The position numbers were made by a program, and so were the translations under genes. The notes beneath the pieces are model-generated. The model did not search any database, had not been told where the DNA came from, and saw nothing but the letters and a program-made list of their open reading frames with translations. Below, in pieces: positions 22,869 to 33,310 of a stretch of 64,000 nucleotides of DNA. Each line of letters starts with the position of its first letter. The first letter of the stretch is position 1. Where the stretch lies: positions 1,364,001 through 1,428,000 of the forward strand of contig OU342635.1 in the NCBI GenBank assembly GCA_910589415.1, given 5' to 3'. This DNA is from Malachius bipustulatus (taxonomy: Eukaryota; Arthropoda; Insecta; Coleoptera; Melyridae).

Positions 22869-23661
22869 GTTGTATTCTTATACAGCTGTTCTCATATTTT
22901 GTATTTTAATGTTTTCTTTTTTGTAGATACCAAAAATATGCAACAGTTTTTGGAGCTTTTTTACTTAATTTCAGTAATTTAACATTATTATTACCCTTGT
23001 GTAATAATTGTGTATTGATAATTATTGTTATGTATTTTGTAACTATTATAAAAGTTGTTGTTGTGGTTTGGTCAATACTCAATGTGGTCTTATCTTATCT
23101 CTTGGACTCTTGGTTAGTTTTTACTTTTTAGTTTTTTAGTTTAGTTTACTTTATTGTTTTTGTTTATGTTTATTATGCATACCATGCATGACCATGTGAT
23201 GTTTGTTTAGTTTTTAGTTTATTGAGTTGAGTTGAGTGATCTTTTAATGGCCTTCACACGGATGTGTATTTAGCCAGCTGCAAGTTTTTCTTGATTATTT
23301 CTTAACTCTCCTCTGGATTGCACCATAAGTGCGTCTGAGCTTGCTGCTCATAATCCTTTGGATTGATCTAATGGTAACTCTTTACTTGTGGTAGAGGTTT
23401 ATTTCATTCATTCGTCAGCTTGATTTATTCTTCGTCGACTTGTTCGACACTACTATCGCCGGTAGAAGCTTTTCACTTTGATTTAGAGGGGTTAGTAGAG
23501 ACAGATAGCACAAACACAGGAAAAGACTCTTCTCGCTCTGGGGCAACGCAAAGCATTACACACAACCGAAATGTTGCCTCGGATAGAAGAAGGATCCCGT
23601 GACATAGATAGAGCAGGGTTGTAGGGATGAGTATCTGAAACAAAGGGTAGATTTATTTACA
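22869..23661. other. Upstream region of the FANCF-like gene and left flank of the LINE
   Basis: AT-rich sequence with T-rich runs such as TTTTTAGTTTTTTAGTTTAG near 23120-23150. Presumed promoter side of the minus-strand gene. No further gene is recognised; the 60-codon frame at 23420-23602 has no identifiable content. Confidence 0.4.
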
Positions 23662-23721
23662 TTTTTTTTTTTTTTCCTTCTTTCCTGATTTCATTTATAT
23701 GTGTAATGCAGTGTGAAGTAG

Positions 23722-26700
23722 TTATAATTTTATGACGTTGTAATTTAAATAAGCCATCAACTCATTTAGACGTAAGCTATTCAAATTTGTTAAAAGCGTG
23801 GTTATATTAATTGGGGTGGGAATGTTTGTTGAACTGATCGCAGAGTATAGATTGTAGCCTGGTATGGCATTGATAGGGCAGTTGAAAATAATATGGTTTA
23901 GGTCTCCAATCTGACCGCACTCACAGTATGGGTCATCCTTTATTTTGATCCTATGAAGATGGTGTGGGGTTAGGCAGTGACCAGTTCGCATTCGGATTAT
24001 TGTTGTGAGGTGACGTCTGGATGTGAATTCGAAGGTTGTAAACCATGGTTGTTGGGGAAATACTGGTTGAATTGTAGCGTACCATTTACCCTTGTTGAGA
24101 GTAGAATTTTTCCAGGTTGATCGCCATCTTTTACGTAAAGTTTCCCTAATAACACATTCTATGTCCCTTGGTTCATTTTTTAAATCCATTGGGACGTTTA
24201 GGTTTCTTCCAACATTTGCCAGCTGATCAGCAGTCTCGTTGCCTGGTATCTCTGTATGACCAGGAATCCAGGCCAATCTGATGTCAGTTCCGTTGGCGCC
24301 TGCCTCCAAGATTAACCTCTTAGTCATCAATGAGCTGTAATCTCGACTGTTATCAATTGTACAGCTAGCTATTCTGTCAACTGCACTTTTTGAGTCAGTA
24401 CATATGATTGACCTTTGTATTCCCTTTTCCAGCACTACAGAACAAGCTTTATTAATTGCTATGATCTCTGAGGTGCAGATTTGTGTGTAGTTAGGCAGTC
24501 TCGCTGAAAAATTATAGTCAAGACTTGGGATTGTGACTCCCATGCCAGATTGCCCTGAACTTCTTTCATAAGATCCATCCGTGAAGACCATAGTGAACTC
24601 CTTGAAGTTTTCCTCCTGTTCCCAGCGAAAAGCGGCTCTGTTACTAGAGTTTTTTTGTAGGCGAAAATCTATAACTTCAATATTTCCCAGCAGGCAAGAG
24701 AGGTCAAACTGGAAGCATTCAAGATTCTTATTCTTCCTGACACAGGCATTGTAAGGACTAAATATGTTGTACACTTCCACTAGGTATGGAAACTCCCTGT
24801 TTCTCCAGTAATCCAGCTTGGAATCACAATAGTGACCCAACGAGATTAATAGTTCGGCCGTGGGGTGAGATTTGGAGCTAATAATTTTTGATACCATTCT
24901 GACTGAGAGCTGAAGTCTCCTGCTTTCTAGTGATGGTTCAGCGCATTCTGCAAGCAAGGTATTTGTTGGGGTGGATCTCATGCATCCTAGTATAACTCGC
25001 AGGCCTTGATATTGTATGCTATCGAGTCTATTTAAGTTTTTTTTGCTGGTGGGTTTTATGAATTGGGAGCCATAATCGAGGTGACTTCTTACGATCCCTT
25101 TGTATACTAGTAAAAGGGTACTGGGGTCGGAGCCCCACCAGGTTCCACAGAGTGCTCTCATGACGTTAATCCCTTTACTCGCTTTTGCATAGATGTTGGT
25201 GATGTGCTTGTTCCAGTTGAGTGTGTCGGTGAGGGTAATGCCTAGATATTTAACTTCTCTTTTCCAAGGGATGATGCTATCTTTGTAGGTGATGGGCTTG
25301 TATGTGGCAAGTGAACGTCCACGTCGAAACAGTACTGCTGTAGACTTTGCTGTTGACAGAGTAAGGTGATGTGAGTCCATCCATCGAGAAATGGTATCCA
25401 GACCCTGATTTATTTTGTCAATAATATGAGTTGGGTTAGTTCCGCTAGCTAGAAGCACAAAATCATCTGCGTACTGAATTAATTGAACATTCGGAGGTAG
25501 GTTATGTGAAGCTGTTAATGAGTAGATATTAAACAGGAGAGGGCTCAGTGGCGATCCCTGAGGTAGACCTGTATATGTATTGCAAGGGCCGTGAAGGTGA
25601 CCATTCTTGTTCCTGACATATATGGATCGTTCCTTCAAGAGATGGAAAACGAGGTTGACCATTTGCTGTGGAAGATTAAGGGAAGACATTTGAGAGCAGA
25701 GAAGTTGAATGTTGACATTATCATAGGCTGCGGTGATGTCTAAAAAGACTGCTACCGTGAAGTGTTTACGACTAAACGATAGGAGGGTGAATGTGGTTAG
25801 GTGTGAAATGCAATCCTGTATGCCCCTACCTCGGCGGAAGCCAAACATTAGAGGAGGGAAGATGTTATTATTTTCTATCCACCATTCTATACGATTTTTT
25901 AGCATAGTCTCTAGAATCTTTCCTACACAAGATGAAAGGGCGATGGGGCGGTAGTTTTGAGGTAGTCGTGGGTCTTTATCAGTTTTAAGGAGGGGCAAAA
26001 TTATTTGAGTGCGCCACTGAAGAGGAACTGGAATTTTACCTTTAAAGTAAACATTATAAACTTCAAGCAACTTTTCCAAGCATATGTCTGGCAGGTGGGA
26101 GATCATAGAGTATGATATGCCATCTTTCCCTTGGGCTGTGTCTTTTTTTGATTTCAGGGCAAACGTTAATTCTTCCATCGAAAACGGCTCCTCAGTCTGT
26201 TCCGCATCTTTAATTTGAAGGTTTGGGTGAATTATAATCGGAGTGAGAATTGCTAATATGTCCTCTGCAGTCTTATCTTCGGGTAACAAAGTTTTTATTG
26301 TATTGCTAGTGCGGGAGAATTTTCTAATAGTGTTCCACATTTTTTTAATAGGAGTTGTTCTGTTTAATGTTGCGCAGAATTCCTTGAATTTAATTTTTTG
26401 TTTTCTCTTGATAAGTTTTCTGGCCAATGCTATTTTTTCTTTGGCAGAGATATAATTTTGTAGCGTGATTTCGTTTCTATACTTCGCTAGGGCATCCTTT
26501 CTCGCTTTTACTGCAGCAGAGCACTCTTCGTCCCAATATGGTACGTAAGACTTACTTGTTCTGCTGGTCTTGACGAGCGGAATCGACCGCTCAGCCGCTT
26601 CACTTATAATGTCCACCAGAGTGTCATATTCCATCTCGTTGTGATGCTTTTCGCTGAGACAGTCTTCGATTGTCTGATGATACAAATTCCAATTTGCCTG

Positions 26701-27414
26701 CCTGAAATTTCGTCTGGGTTGTGGGTTACTCTGAGGGTTGATCGAGGTTGCCCTGACAGCTGTCAAAATGGGAAAATGATCGCTCGTCCCACAATCGTGA
26801 ATTACTGACCATGACGAGAGAGGAGCTATTTCAATCGAGCACAGGGTGATGTCAACACAGCTTTTATTTTGTCCGGGTGGGGTCAGTCTGGTCGCTGAGC
26901 CGTCATTCAGGAACACCAGGTCAAGCTCGTTAAGTGATCTGACAATACTGTTTCCATTATAATTGGATATTGTGCTGCCCCATGAGGGGTGGTTTCCGTT
27001 TAGGTCTCCCGCTAGTATTAGGGGGTTGGAGAATTGCTTCGTGAAATTAACAAAGTGATTGGTGTTGAGTTTGATATCCGACGGGACATAGATATTGACA
27101 ATTGTGGTTCCAAGGATGTTGATTGCCATGCTCTGCACTGACAGAGGGTTTTGGAGTCTGTTGTGTGGTAATTCAACATAAGGTATCTGGTTGTTGATAA
27201 TGAAAGCTATACCACCATAGCCATCTGCACGATCTCTTCGAATAATAGTGTAACCTTTGAGACGAAAGCCAAGTGATGGATTGAGCCATGTCTCGCTCAA
27301 CGCGATTACATCTGGTTGGTACTTGTTGATGAGAAGCGAGAGGTTGCTACGATTGTTTATGGCAGTACGTATATTCCATTGCAATAGTTTAATTTGTGGA
27401 GTTGTACTGGTCAT
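23722..27414 (-). CDS. Retrotransposon ORF2: endonuclease, reverse transcriptase and RNase H
   Basis: 1230 residues, fully open. An apurinic-like endonuclease fills residues about 8-220 (LLQWNIRTA, SETWLNP, LAGDLNGNHPSWGS, TSDHFPIL). The RT spans about 440-760, with NYRPIALSS, VFLDITAAYDNV, GLPQGSPLSPLLFNIY and catalytic YADD near 648. RNase H spans about 940-1075 (FTDGSYERSSG, TSEIIAINKA, CTDSKSAVD, WIPGHTEIPGNETADQLA), so the acidic catalytic set is present. A C-terminal zinc knuckle CECGQIGDLNHIIFNCP follows. The start ATG overlaps the ORF1 stop as ATGA (27414-27411), which suggests coupled termination and reinitiation. The protein nicks target DNA and primes reverse transcription of its own RNA. 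Confidence 0.95.
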   Translation of the reverse strand: MTSTTPQIKLLQWNIRTAINNRSNLSLLINKYQPDVIALSETWLNPSLGFRLKGYTIIRRDRADGYGGIAFIINNQIPYVELPHNRLQNPLSVQSMAINILGTTIVNIYVPSDIKLNTNHFVNFTKQFSNPLILAGDLNGNHPSWGSTISNYNGNSIVRSLNELDLVFLNDGSATRLTPPGQNKSCVDITLCSIEIAPLSSWSVIHDCGTSDHFPILTAVRATSINPQSNPQPRRNFRQANWNLYHQTIEDCLSEKHHNEMEYDTLVDIISEAAERSIPLVKTSRTSKSYVPYWDEECSAAVKARKDALAKYRNEITLQNYISAKEKIALARKLIKRKQKIKFKEFCATLNRTTPIKKMWNTIRKFSRTSNTIKTLLPEDKTAEDILAILTPIIIHPNLQIKDAEQTEEPFSMEELTFALKSKKDTAQGKDGISYSMISHLPDICLEKLLEVYNVYFKGKIPVPLQWRTQIILPLLKTDKDPRLPQNYRPIALSSCVGKILETMLKNRIEWWIENNNIFPPLMFGFRRGRGIQDCISHLTTFTLLSFSRKHFTVAVFLDITAAYDNVNIQLLCSQMSSLNLPQQMVNLVFHLLKERSIYVRNKNGHLHGPCNTYTGLPQGSPLSPLLFNIYSLTASHNLPPNVQLIQYADDFVLLASGTNPTHIIDKINQGLDTISRWMDSHHLTLSTAKSTAVLFRRGRSLATYKPITYKDSIIPWKREVKYLGITLTDTLNWNKHITNIYAKASKGINVMRALCGTWWGSDPSTLLLVYKGIVRSHLDYGSQFIKPTSKKNLNRLDSIQYQGLRVILGCMRSTPTNTLLAECAEPSLESRRLQLSVRMVSKIISSKSHPTAELLISLGHYCDSKLDYWRNREFPYLVEVYNIFSPYNACVRKNKNLECFQFDLSCLLGNIEVIDFRLQKNSSNRAAFRWEQEENFKEFTMVFTDGSYERSSGQSGMGVTIPSLDYNFSARLPNYTQICTSEIIAINKACSVVLEKGIQRSIICTDSKSAVDRIASCTIDNSRDYSSLMTKRLILEAGANGTDIRLAWIPGHTEIPGNETADQLANVGRNLNVPMDLKNEPRDIECVIRETLRKRWRSTWKNSTLNKGKWYATIQPVFPQQPWFTTFEFTSRRHLTTIIRMRTGHCLTPHHLHRIKIKDDPYCECGQIGDLNHIIFNCPINAIPGYNLYSAISSTNIPTPINITTLLTNLNSLRLNELMAYLNYNVIKL

Positions 27415-28750
27415 TGAGGGCTTAGGAATTGAATATGTGTTGGGGAGTTTGAAGATTGTAGTAAACTTATTATATGGGTCAAAACGTCTTCTTTTTGAGC
27501 ATTTGGCATCCTTGTAAGGATGTCTTTTATCGATGTCACTGAATGCTCTACCGATGTGGCAGGCGATTCCACAGATGTAGATTGGTAAACTGGGGGTCCT
27601 GAGGGTAGTCTAGGGCCAGATGGGATTAAGCATGCTCTATGATTTTCCTCGTTGTATCCTATCGGAGAGTCTGAGCGTCGTTTTTTTTTGAAAGTATTAA
27701 CATTATTTAAAGCCTGGCTGTAGCTCTCAGCACGCATGCCTGTCCTGTTTGACGATGTGACATAGTTTCTCCGTTCTGAGACTGTAATGAGGTTACTTTG
27801 AGGAGTTTGGGGGAGAGCAGGGTATTGAGAATCTAGCGGTAGAACTTGAGTGCGTCTGTCAGATGGTTTTGGGAATCTCAAACATGCATCAAAATAGGAA
27901 ATATTTTCTAGCGACATTACCTCTCTTATATTTTTTTGCCGAAGAAATTCAGGGCAAGTTTTGCTAGTAGATATGTGATCATTATTTCTACAATAGATAC
28001 ATTTTGCACCTACTTTACATTTGTCTTCATGTAGGTCCCCACAGTTATTACACCTGGCCTTGCCTCTACACTGGCTTTTAGTATGTCCGTATCTTAAACA
28101 TTTGTAGCATTGGACTACCGGGATTATGTAAGGTTCAACCGGCATTGAAAGTTGATATATAGAAATGTGCCTAGGTAAAATTTTACCCTGAAATGTCGCT
28201 AAAATGGTTCCTGTTGGTACATATTCCACTTTACCGCCCTCTAGGACTGTTCTACGGTTTAACCTTCTAATGTTTAGAATTTTAAATGGACTATCTATTG
28301 TTTCAATGATTTCCTCCACTGGTAAAGATCTGTCTACAAATCTGATAATTCCCTTGCATGAAACTAAATTATTTGGAATGAAAAGTTTATATCCATTTTT
28401 AATTAGAAATTCATTTTTTACAAAATTGTTAGCAGATTGGTAATCTGTAAATTCAACGCTGATTCTGTTCCTGCCTTTCTTATCTACTTTTTTTACCTTT
28501 TGAAGTTTGAGATTAAATACTGTTTTTGCCAATGCCAAAGGATTATAGTTTCCAACATTTTTTCCGTAGCTTCTAGCATTACTACGAAAGGGCCTACATT
28601 ATTAGATGTGTATTCAAACATAGGTCTAATATCAACGACTTGGGGGGGTTCAACGGAAGTGTTACAGTCCATTGCTGGATCTGATGTAATGTCTATTAGG
28701 TTATTAGGGGGACCTGGGTCATGTTGTGTTCCCAGGAGGTCGACCGACAT
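27411..28750 (-). pseudogene. Retrotransposon ORF1 (gag-like nucleic-acid-binding protein) with a frame break
   Basis: The region from ATG 28750 codes for an N-terminal segment beginning MSVDLLG, then changes frame within about 28555-28590. From there 27411-28538 is open for 375 codons. That part holds a nucleic-acid-binding fold and Cys-rich knuckles (CYKCLRYGHTKSQC, CNNCGDLHEDKC, CIYCRNNDHISTSKTC), as in gag proteins of I/Jockey elements that package the RNA. The break lies at or next to a six-A run on the minus strand (T run at 28558-28563). It may be a disabling indel, a base-call error or, less likely, a slippage site. The stop overlaps the ORF2 start. Confidence 0.85.
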
Positions 28751-28908
28751 TGTACATTTATTCAAAATGCAAGGTATAATAGTAGGATTGATTCTTACCT
28801 TGTTATTAACGGGTATTTATGATTATTAATAAATTATACAAAAAGGAGATTATTTGTTAGTAGTTAGCTAATATACTCACAAAATTACTCTTTAATTATC
28901 ACGTCTCA

Positions 28909-28958
28909 CCTCTACCACAGTATAGAGCCCTGGCTCTATACTGTGCCTCTACCACAGT
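28909..28958. repeat. 28-bp perfect palindrome between 12-bp direct repeats
   Basis: ACAGTATAGAGCC (28917-28929), a 2-nt spacer and GGCTCTATACTGT (28932-28944) form a perfect stem. CCTCTACCACAG occurs at 28909-28920 and again at 28946-28957. It lies at the 5' side of the non-LTR element and may be its insertion scar or a small fold-back. Confidence 0.7.
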
Positions 28959-29189
28959 TCAACTTCAACGCGAAGTTTTTTAGTTTATTGCTGTTTTCTG
29001 TTCGTGTTTGACGTTTGACATGATGACATCACATACATGACCCTTTGGTTGGTGTCGTTGTCAATGTCGTGGTTCGTGATGGGGTGGCTCACGCTCACGA
29101 GGTTGCCGACTGGCCGGTGTCGCGATGACGCGATGTCGGTTAGCCGTGGTCCGTGGTTACATCGCAACACAACTCACAATAACAAGTAA

Positions 29190-29325
29190 GTGATGTGCCG
29201 TATTCTTTACCTCTATTCTTTAGATGATTCTTTTCGGGTAAACAATTCATTCTTTACATGGACTTTTTTGAAGGTAAAGAAGGTAAAGAACGTAAAGAAC
29301 ATAAAGAATGTAAACAAAACAAACA
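29190..29325. repeat. GTAAAGAA-rich diverged relative of the TIR element
   Basis: Contains TATTCTTTACCTCTATTCTT, then ATTCATTCTTTACATGG, then repeats of GGTAAAGAA, CGTAAAGAA and CATAAAGAATG. The left flank GTGATGTGCC is also found just before the element at 19773. It is probably a diverged or rearranged member of that family. Confidence 0.5.
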
Positions 29326-29454
29326 ATAAACAATGCAACTTTATGCTTTTCAATAATTACGCAGTTAATAATAGTTTATGTATCTACCTAATTACGTAAT
29401 TATTACTAAATAATAATATATCATGAATGCCTCATTTTTTATTGATTGAATGAG

Positions 29455-29482
29455 TATTATTATTATTATTATTATTATTATT
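29455..29482 (+). repeat. (TTA)n microsatellite
   Basis: About nine uninterrupted ATT/TTA triplets. Confidence 0.9.
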
Positions 29483-29647
29483 GGTAAATGGTAACCCAAG
29501 CCCTAAGCCCTAATTTTAGGTTACCTATTTGTTTTAAATTTTATTGTGATTATCTGGACTGAAATTAATGTTAAATAAATGTTAAATAATTAATGTTAAA
29601 TTAATAAATAGAATTTAATAATTAAAAAAAAAAAAATAACACTGCTA

Positions 29648-29947
29648 TGGTTTGTCCAGTGAGTGTTGACCTATGAGATACCACACTGATCCTGACTATA
29701 AACGATTTCATTTTATACGTTTTAATGTTTTAATTCGTACTAATTCTAATTACCTGTTGTAATTGTACGAATCAAATCAATTATTTATTGTATTATAATA
29801 TTTATATTATATTAATAATAAATATTATAATCAGTTTATAAATCAATTATTATAATTATTGTACGAATTAAATCTCATAAAATGAAATCGTTTATAGTCA
29901 GGATGTGTGGCATCTCACTCATCTGACAACACTCTCTGAACAAACCA
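29648..29947. mobile_element. 300-bp MITE with about 70-bp TIRs and TA target duplication
   Basis: The left end TGGTTTGTCCAGTGAGTGTT and the right end AACACTCTCTGAACAAACCA are inverted repeats that continue through ACTATAAACGATTTCATTTT. TA flanks both sides (29646-29647, 29948-29949), the target preference of Tc1/mariner-type elements. No coding capacity. Confidence 0.8.
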
Positions 29948-30230
29948 TATCGTCATCGAGTTTGGAGCCACCGAACACACTTGGATGACATGTGGTCAAT
30001 TGTCAAAGTCAAAAACATCAGTTAAGTGTCTCAAATTTTTGTTATCTTAGGTTATGTAAGAGGTTTGTTTACTTCTTACTTCTCTCTTCTCTGTTATATT
30101 ACGCTGAAAAAATATAAATAATAATGTTAATAAAAAAACAAGGACAATAACAATAGACGTAAAGGTCGTCGTAACTCCTAATATTTTAATCTACAATTTT
30201 TTCACTGTCAGAAATTAAGAAGCCATTACA

Positions 30231-32314
30231 ATGAAGGTTACAATATTTTTCTCTGTTTTATTTTATTTATTGATTTTCACCTGCTCCGAGGAGAATAAAA
30301 TTGTCAGAGCTCGCTTAGAAGTAAGTACCTACCTATAATTTTTCCTACATTCTTTTTTATATTAAGTACCTACACATTTATTTATAGATATCAATTATTT
30401 GGCACATGCGGTATTATTCCCCTAACCAGTGCTTCTGACCCAAAAATATCCACTCTACACCTCCCATACATCTGCATGTAATGGTAGGAGGCCTTGTCGT
30501 CTGTTCCACATTTGGGACTTGTGCACCCTGCACTCTCACCAATAACCTAAGCTTCCTCCGCTTCAGTTTGATCATGTTGGTCAACCTGTTTCAGTCTGCA
30601 CTGGCTACTTATCTAAACCTTTTGGACCCATTCTTTAATGTCTTAAATTGGAAGACATTTTGTTAGATAAAGTACAGGTTCTGGTTCACATAACTTTGCC
30701 TGGTCCTGAATAACCTAAGCTTCCTCCGCTTCAGTTTGTGGTATAAGGTATGGGAACTGTTTTACATTCTTGGAATCGATTGGGGTGGTGGTGGTCAGTG
30801 GGATCACCTCTCCTTACCTTGTAACCTTTTCTGCCCTAGTAGAGGGTGGGTTCTGGGATGAGTCCTATTATTTATAACCACCTGGGTAAAAAGTAAGGGA
30901 AGTAAGGGTTATATTCTGCACACAGGAGACTTCAGCTCTTTCTTATCTGGAAGGAAAAGAAAAAAGGAGTGGCTGCTTTTGTTATTTCTCTTCCATCTCT
31001 AGCATTTCATTCCTTCCTCCTATCTGCAGCCATGGTTTGGGGCTGGGAGGCAATATGCCTGGGAGGCTGGGAGGCAATAGGAGACATGAGCTTATTATTA
31101 TTTCTTAATGAGTATTCATTTGAAAATAAGCCACCCTCAATAACTCGTAAACAGAGTGAAATTCAAAAACACTACCGGGATATTGGAAATAGAAAAAGAT
31201 ACAGGGTTGGTTGTATTAGAAAAAATCCCAGCACCACCTACCATACAATTTTAAATGGTTGTTAAGTCATTTAAAATACACCTATATATACGACTTTAAG
31301 ATGTATATAGGGTGATCCTGAAAAGGCGGACATGGATATTGATAGAACAACAGCATCCATTGTGGATTAAGGATTCTAAGTTCATTTATTTTTTTCTCCA
31401 GTATGACTCCCTAAGATATGACCACTTTTGTGGGAAAAAAGTCTCCACTGGATACCCTTCTTTAGTAAGAAACATAGTGTGTAGGTATACAGTGTGATTC
31501 AGTCGATGTTACCTTAGATGTTTACGGGAAACGAGTCATTGGATTTTTCTGAAAATTTATGAATAATTTGGCTCTGCTCTATCAATCTAAAATATTTTCT
31601 AAAATAGTTGATATTTTAAATGAGACACTCTGTATATTATTGCATTTTTGGGTTCGCTATTGTTTTCCGGTTATTTTTGTAGAAACACTCCTACACCTGT
31701 TTTTAGCAGTTTTGGAGGAATTAAATAATTTCATACATTTTAGTCAAAACATGGCTCCCATTAAATGTTTATTACTGCGGTGTTTTGATTTGTAGAAAGC
31801 TGAAATTTTGGATATAATTTGCCAATGTCCTCTCTATTAGTTCTACGCAAAGAAATTCGCTCTGCGTTATACAAGGTCGTTCGAAAATTGTGCTCTTACC
31901 CCTGCATAAGAAAATTATGAAAAGTGCGGTTTTTTAAATGGAGTATAATATTATCTAATATTCTAAGAGACAGTTAGAATTCCTTTCAAATGATGTAACA
32001 TGTTCCTATTCCTAAATAGTAAGGTTTTTTTACTAAGAAGTAGGACACTTCAATTAATATTATATTTTTGTTTATAGAGTTGTCCAGGATGCCAGCTGAA
32101 TAGATTACAGGAAGTGAGACAGTTTGCTTATGATGACTTACCGAAATATGGTGATATTGAATTCAAAAAAATTCATGGAGCGCCTCCTGAGTTGGTATTC
32201 TTGAATGAAAACGATGAGGAAGTTGAAAGGCATTCTCTGAAAACTCTGAACAGGGAGCAGTGCAATGATTTATTACGAGAAAGAGGTTTTCGAATGAAGG
32301 ATAAAGAATTGTAG
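30231..32314 (+). CDS. SELENOM: Selenoprotein M homolog with Cys in place of Sec
   Basis: Two exons, 30231..30320 and 32078..32314, meet in phase 0 and encode 108 residues. Residues 1-19 are a signal peptide (KVTIFFSVLFYLLIFTCS). Mature blocks match SELENOM/SELENOF thioredoxin-like proteins: IVRARLESCPGCQLNRL, VRQFAYDDLPKYGDIEFKK, PPELVFLNENDEEVER and LNREQCNDLLRERGF. The redox motif is CPGC; vertebrate SELENOM has CGGU, so Cys occupies the Sec position and no UGA recoding is needed. The C terminus KDKEL resembles a KDEL-type ER-retention signal, fitting an ER-lumen thiol-disulfide role. The 1.76-kb intron is full of repeat fragments. Confidence 0.92.
30540..30738 (+). repeat. 29-bp direct repeat pair inside the SELENOM intron
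   Basis: AATAACCTAAGCTTCCTCCG followed by CTTCAGTTT occurs at about 30540-30568 and again at about 30709-30737, apparently without mismatch. The spacer is not repeated. Function unknown; it may be a remnant of a local duplication. Confidence 0.75.
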
Positions 32315-32916
32315 AATTGAAGAATTATATTATATTTTGTAAAGAGTGAAGTAAAAAAATGTATAAAATTAGTAAATAGACTTTCTTATTTTACAAAACT
32401 TGTTTTGTTTATAACTTATTCATGTCACGACAACTGATGTCAGGATCCCTAGAGCTTTATCGACTCAATTAATTTGTGCTAAATTGAATGAACGGGCCCT
32501 TTGTAATGGACCAGTGTTTTATCAATAATGAAATCTTACTTTTCAATAAGTAAATATTTAAGAGTCAATTATAAAATGGCTTGTTATGAAAACAAGTGGT
32601 GTTGGTAATATAACCCTGGGATAGATAAATAAGAAATGTTTAATAACAAAATGGTTACCCTGACTGGTACCTACTTTACGATAATGCTGACGAAGTGGTA
32701 AGCAATGCATTGGCATTGAACTAATAAAATACAGGTGTATCTAAATAACGCAGAAAAAATTTAAGGGCTGATTCTTTGGTCAAAAATAAACAAAAAAATT
32801 TCTATTAACGTGTGTCCGGAAATGCACCATTTTTGAGATGCAGGGTGAAAAATTATTTTTCCAGTGTTTTTAAAGATATCTGGAGAACCGTTTGAGATAC
32901 CTAATTCAGCATTTGT

Positions 32917-33050
32917 ATAGTTGACCAAGAGATATAACGAAAAAATCTAATTATTAAACTGTCATATTTTAAGACTTCAACAATATTTCAATAATCCAAA
33001 ATTGATAAAATGACAGAAGTCGTTTCGTTATATCTCTGGTCCAACTATAC
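32917..33050. repeat. 134-bp inverted repeat
   Basis: GTATAGTTGACCAAGAGATA at the left and TATCTCTGGTCCAACTATAC at the right form the ends, each followed inward by ATAACGA or TCGTTAT. A CAGGGTGATC motif lies just outside (33139). Confidence 0.7.
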
Positions 33051-33310
33051 ATGTTTTTTCATCGGTATTAGCTATACTTTTTTAATATCAATTCAGTTTT
33101 TTATGTGGCATTTGCGGAGATCTTAGAATTAGAATTTATACAGGGTGATCAGTAAATCGCGCACTCCGAAATCCGAATACAGGCCGAATTGAGGCTCCTA
33201 GTCTCAACTTTCTGACAGTTTACATTGCAGTTTTAATGTACAATATGTCATTTGTCCTGAAGTATAAGCGGTACATTTCATATTTGGGTTTATCCCCATT
33301 TTTTATCGTA

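Larger units (their letters stand above)
23662..28770 (-). mobile_element. Non-LTR retrotransposon (I/Jockey-like, RNase H-bearing), nearly full length
   Basis: Two coding regions on the minus strand, ORF1 gag then ORF2 pol, are followed by a short 3' UTR (23721-23676) and an A tail (14 plus-strand T at 23662-23675). The 5' boundary is uncertain and is placed just before the ORF1 ATG at 28750; more 5' UTR may extend toward 28900. No target-site duplication could be matched. The open 1230-codon ORF2 shows recent insertion, although ORF1 has a frame break. RNase H in ORF2 and a gag with three Cys-rich knuckles fit the I-like branch rather than a classic Jockey. Confidence 0.88.
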
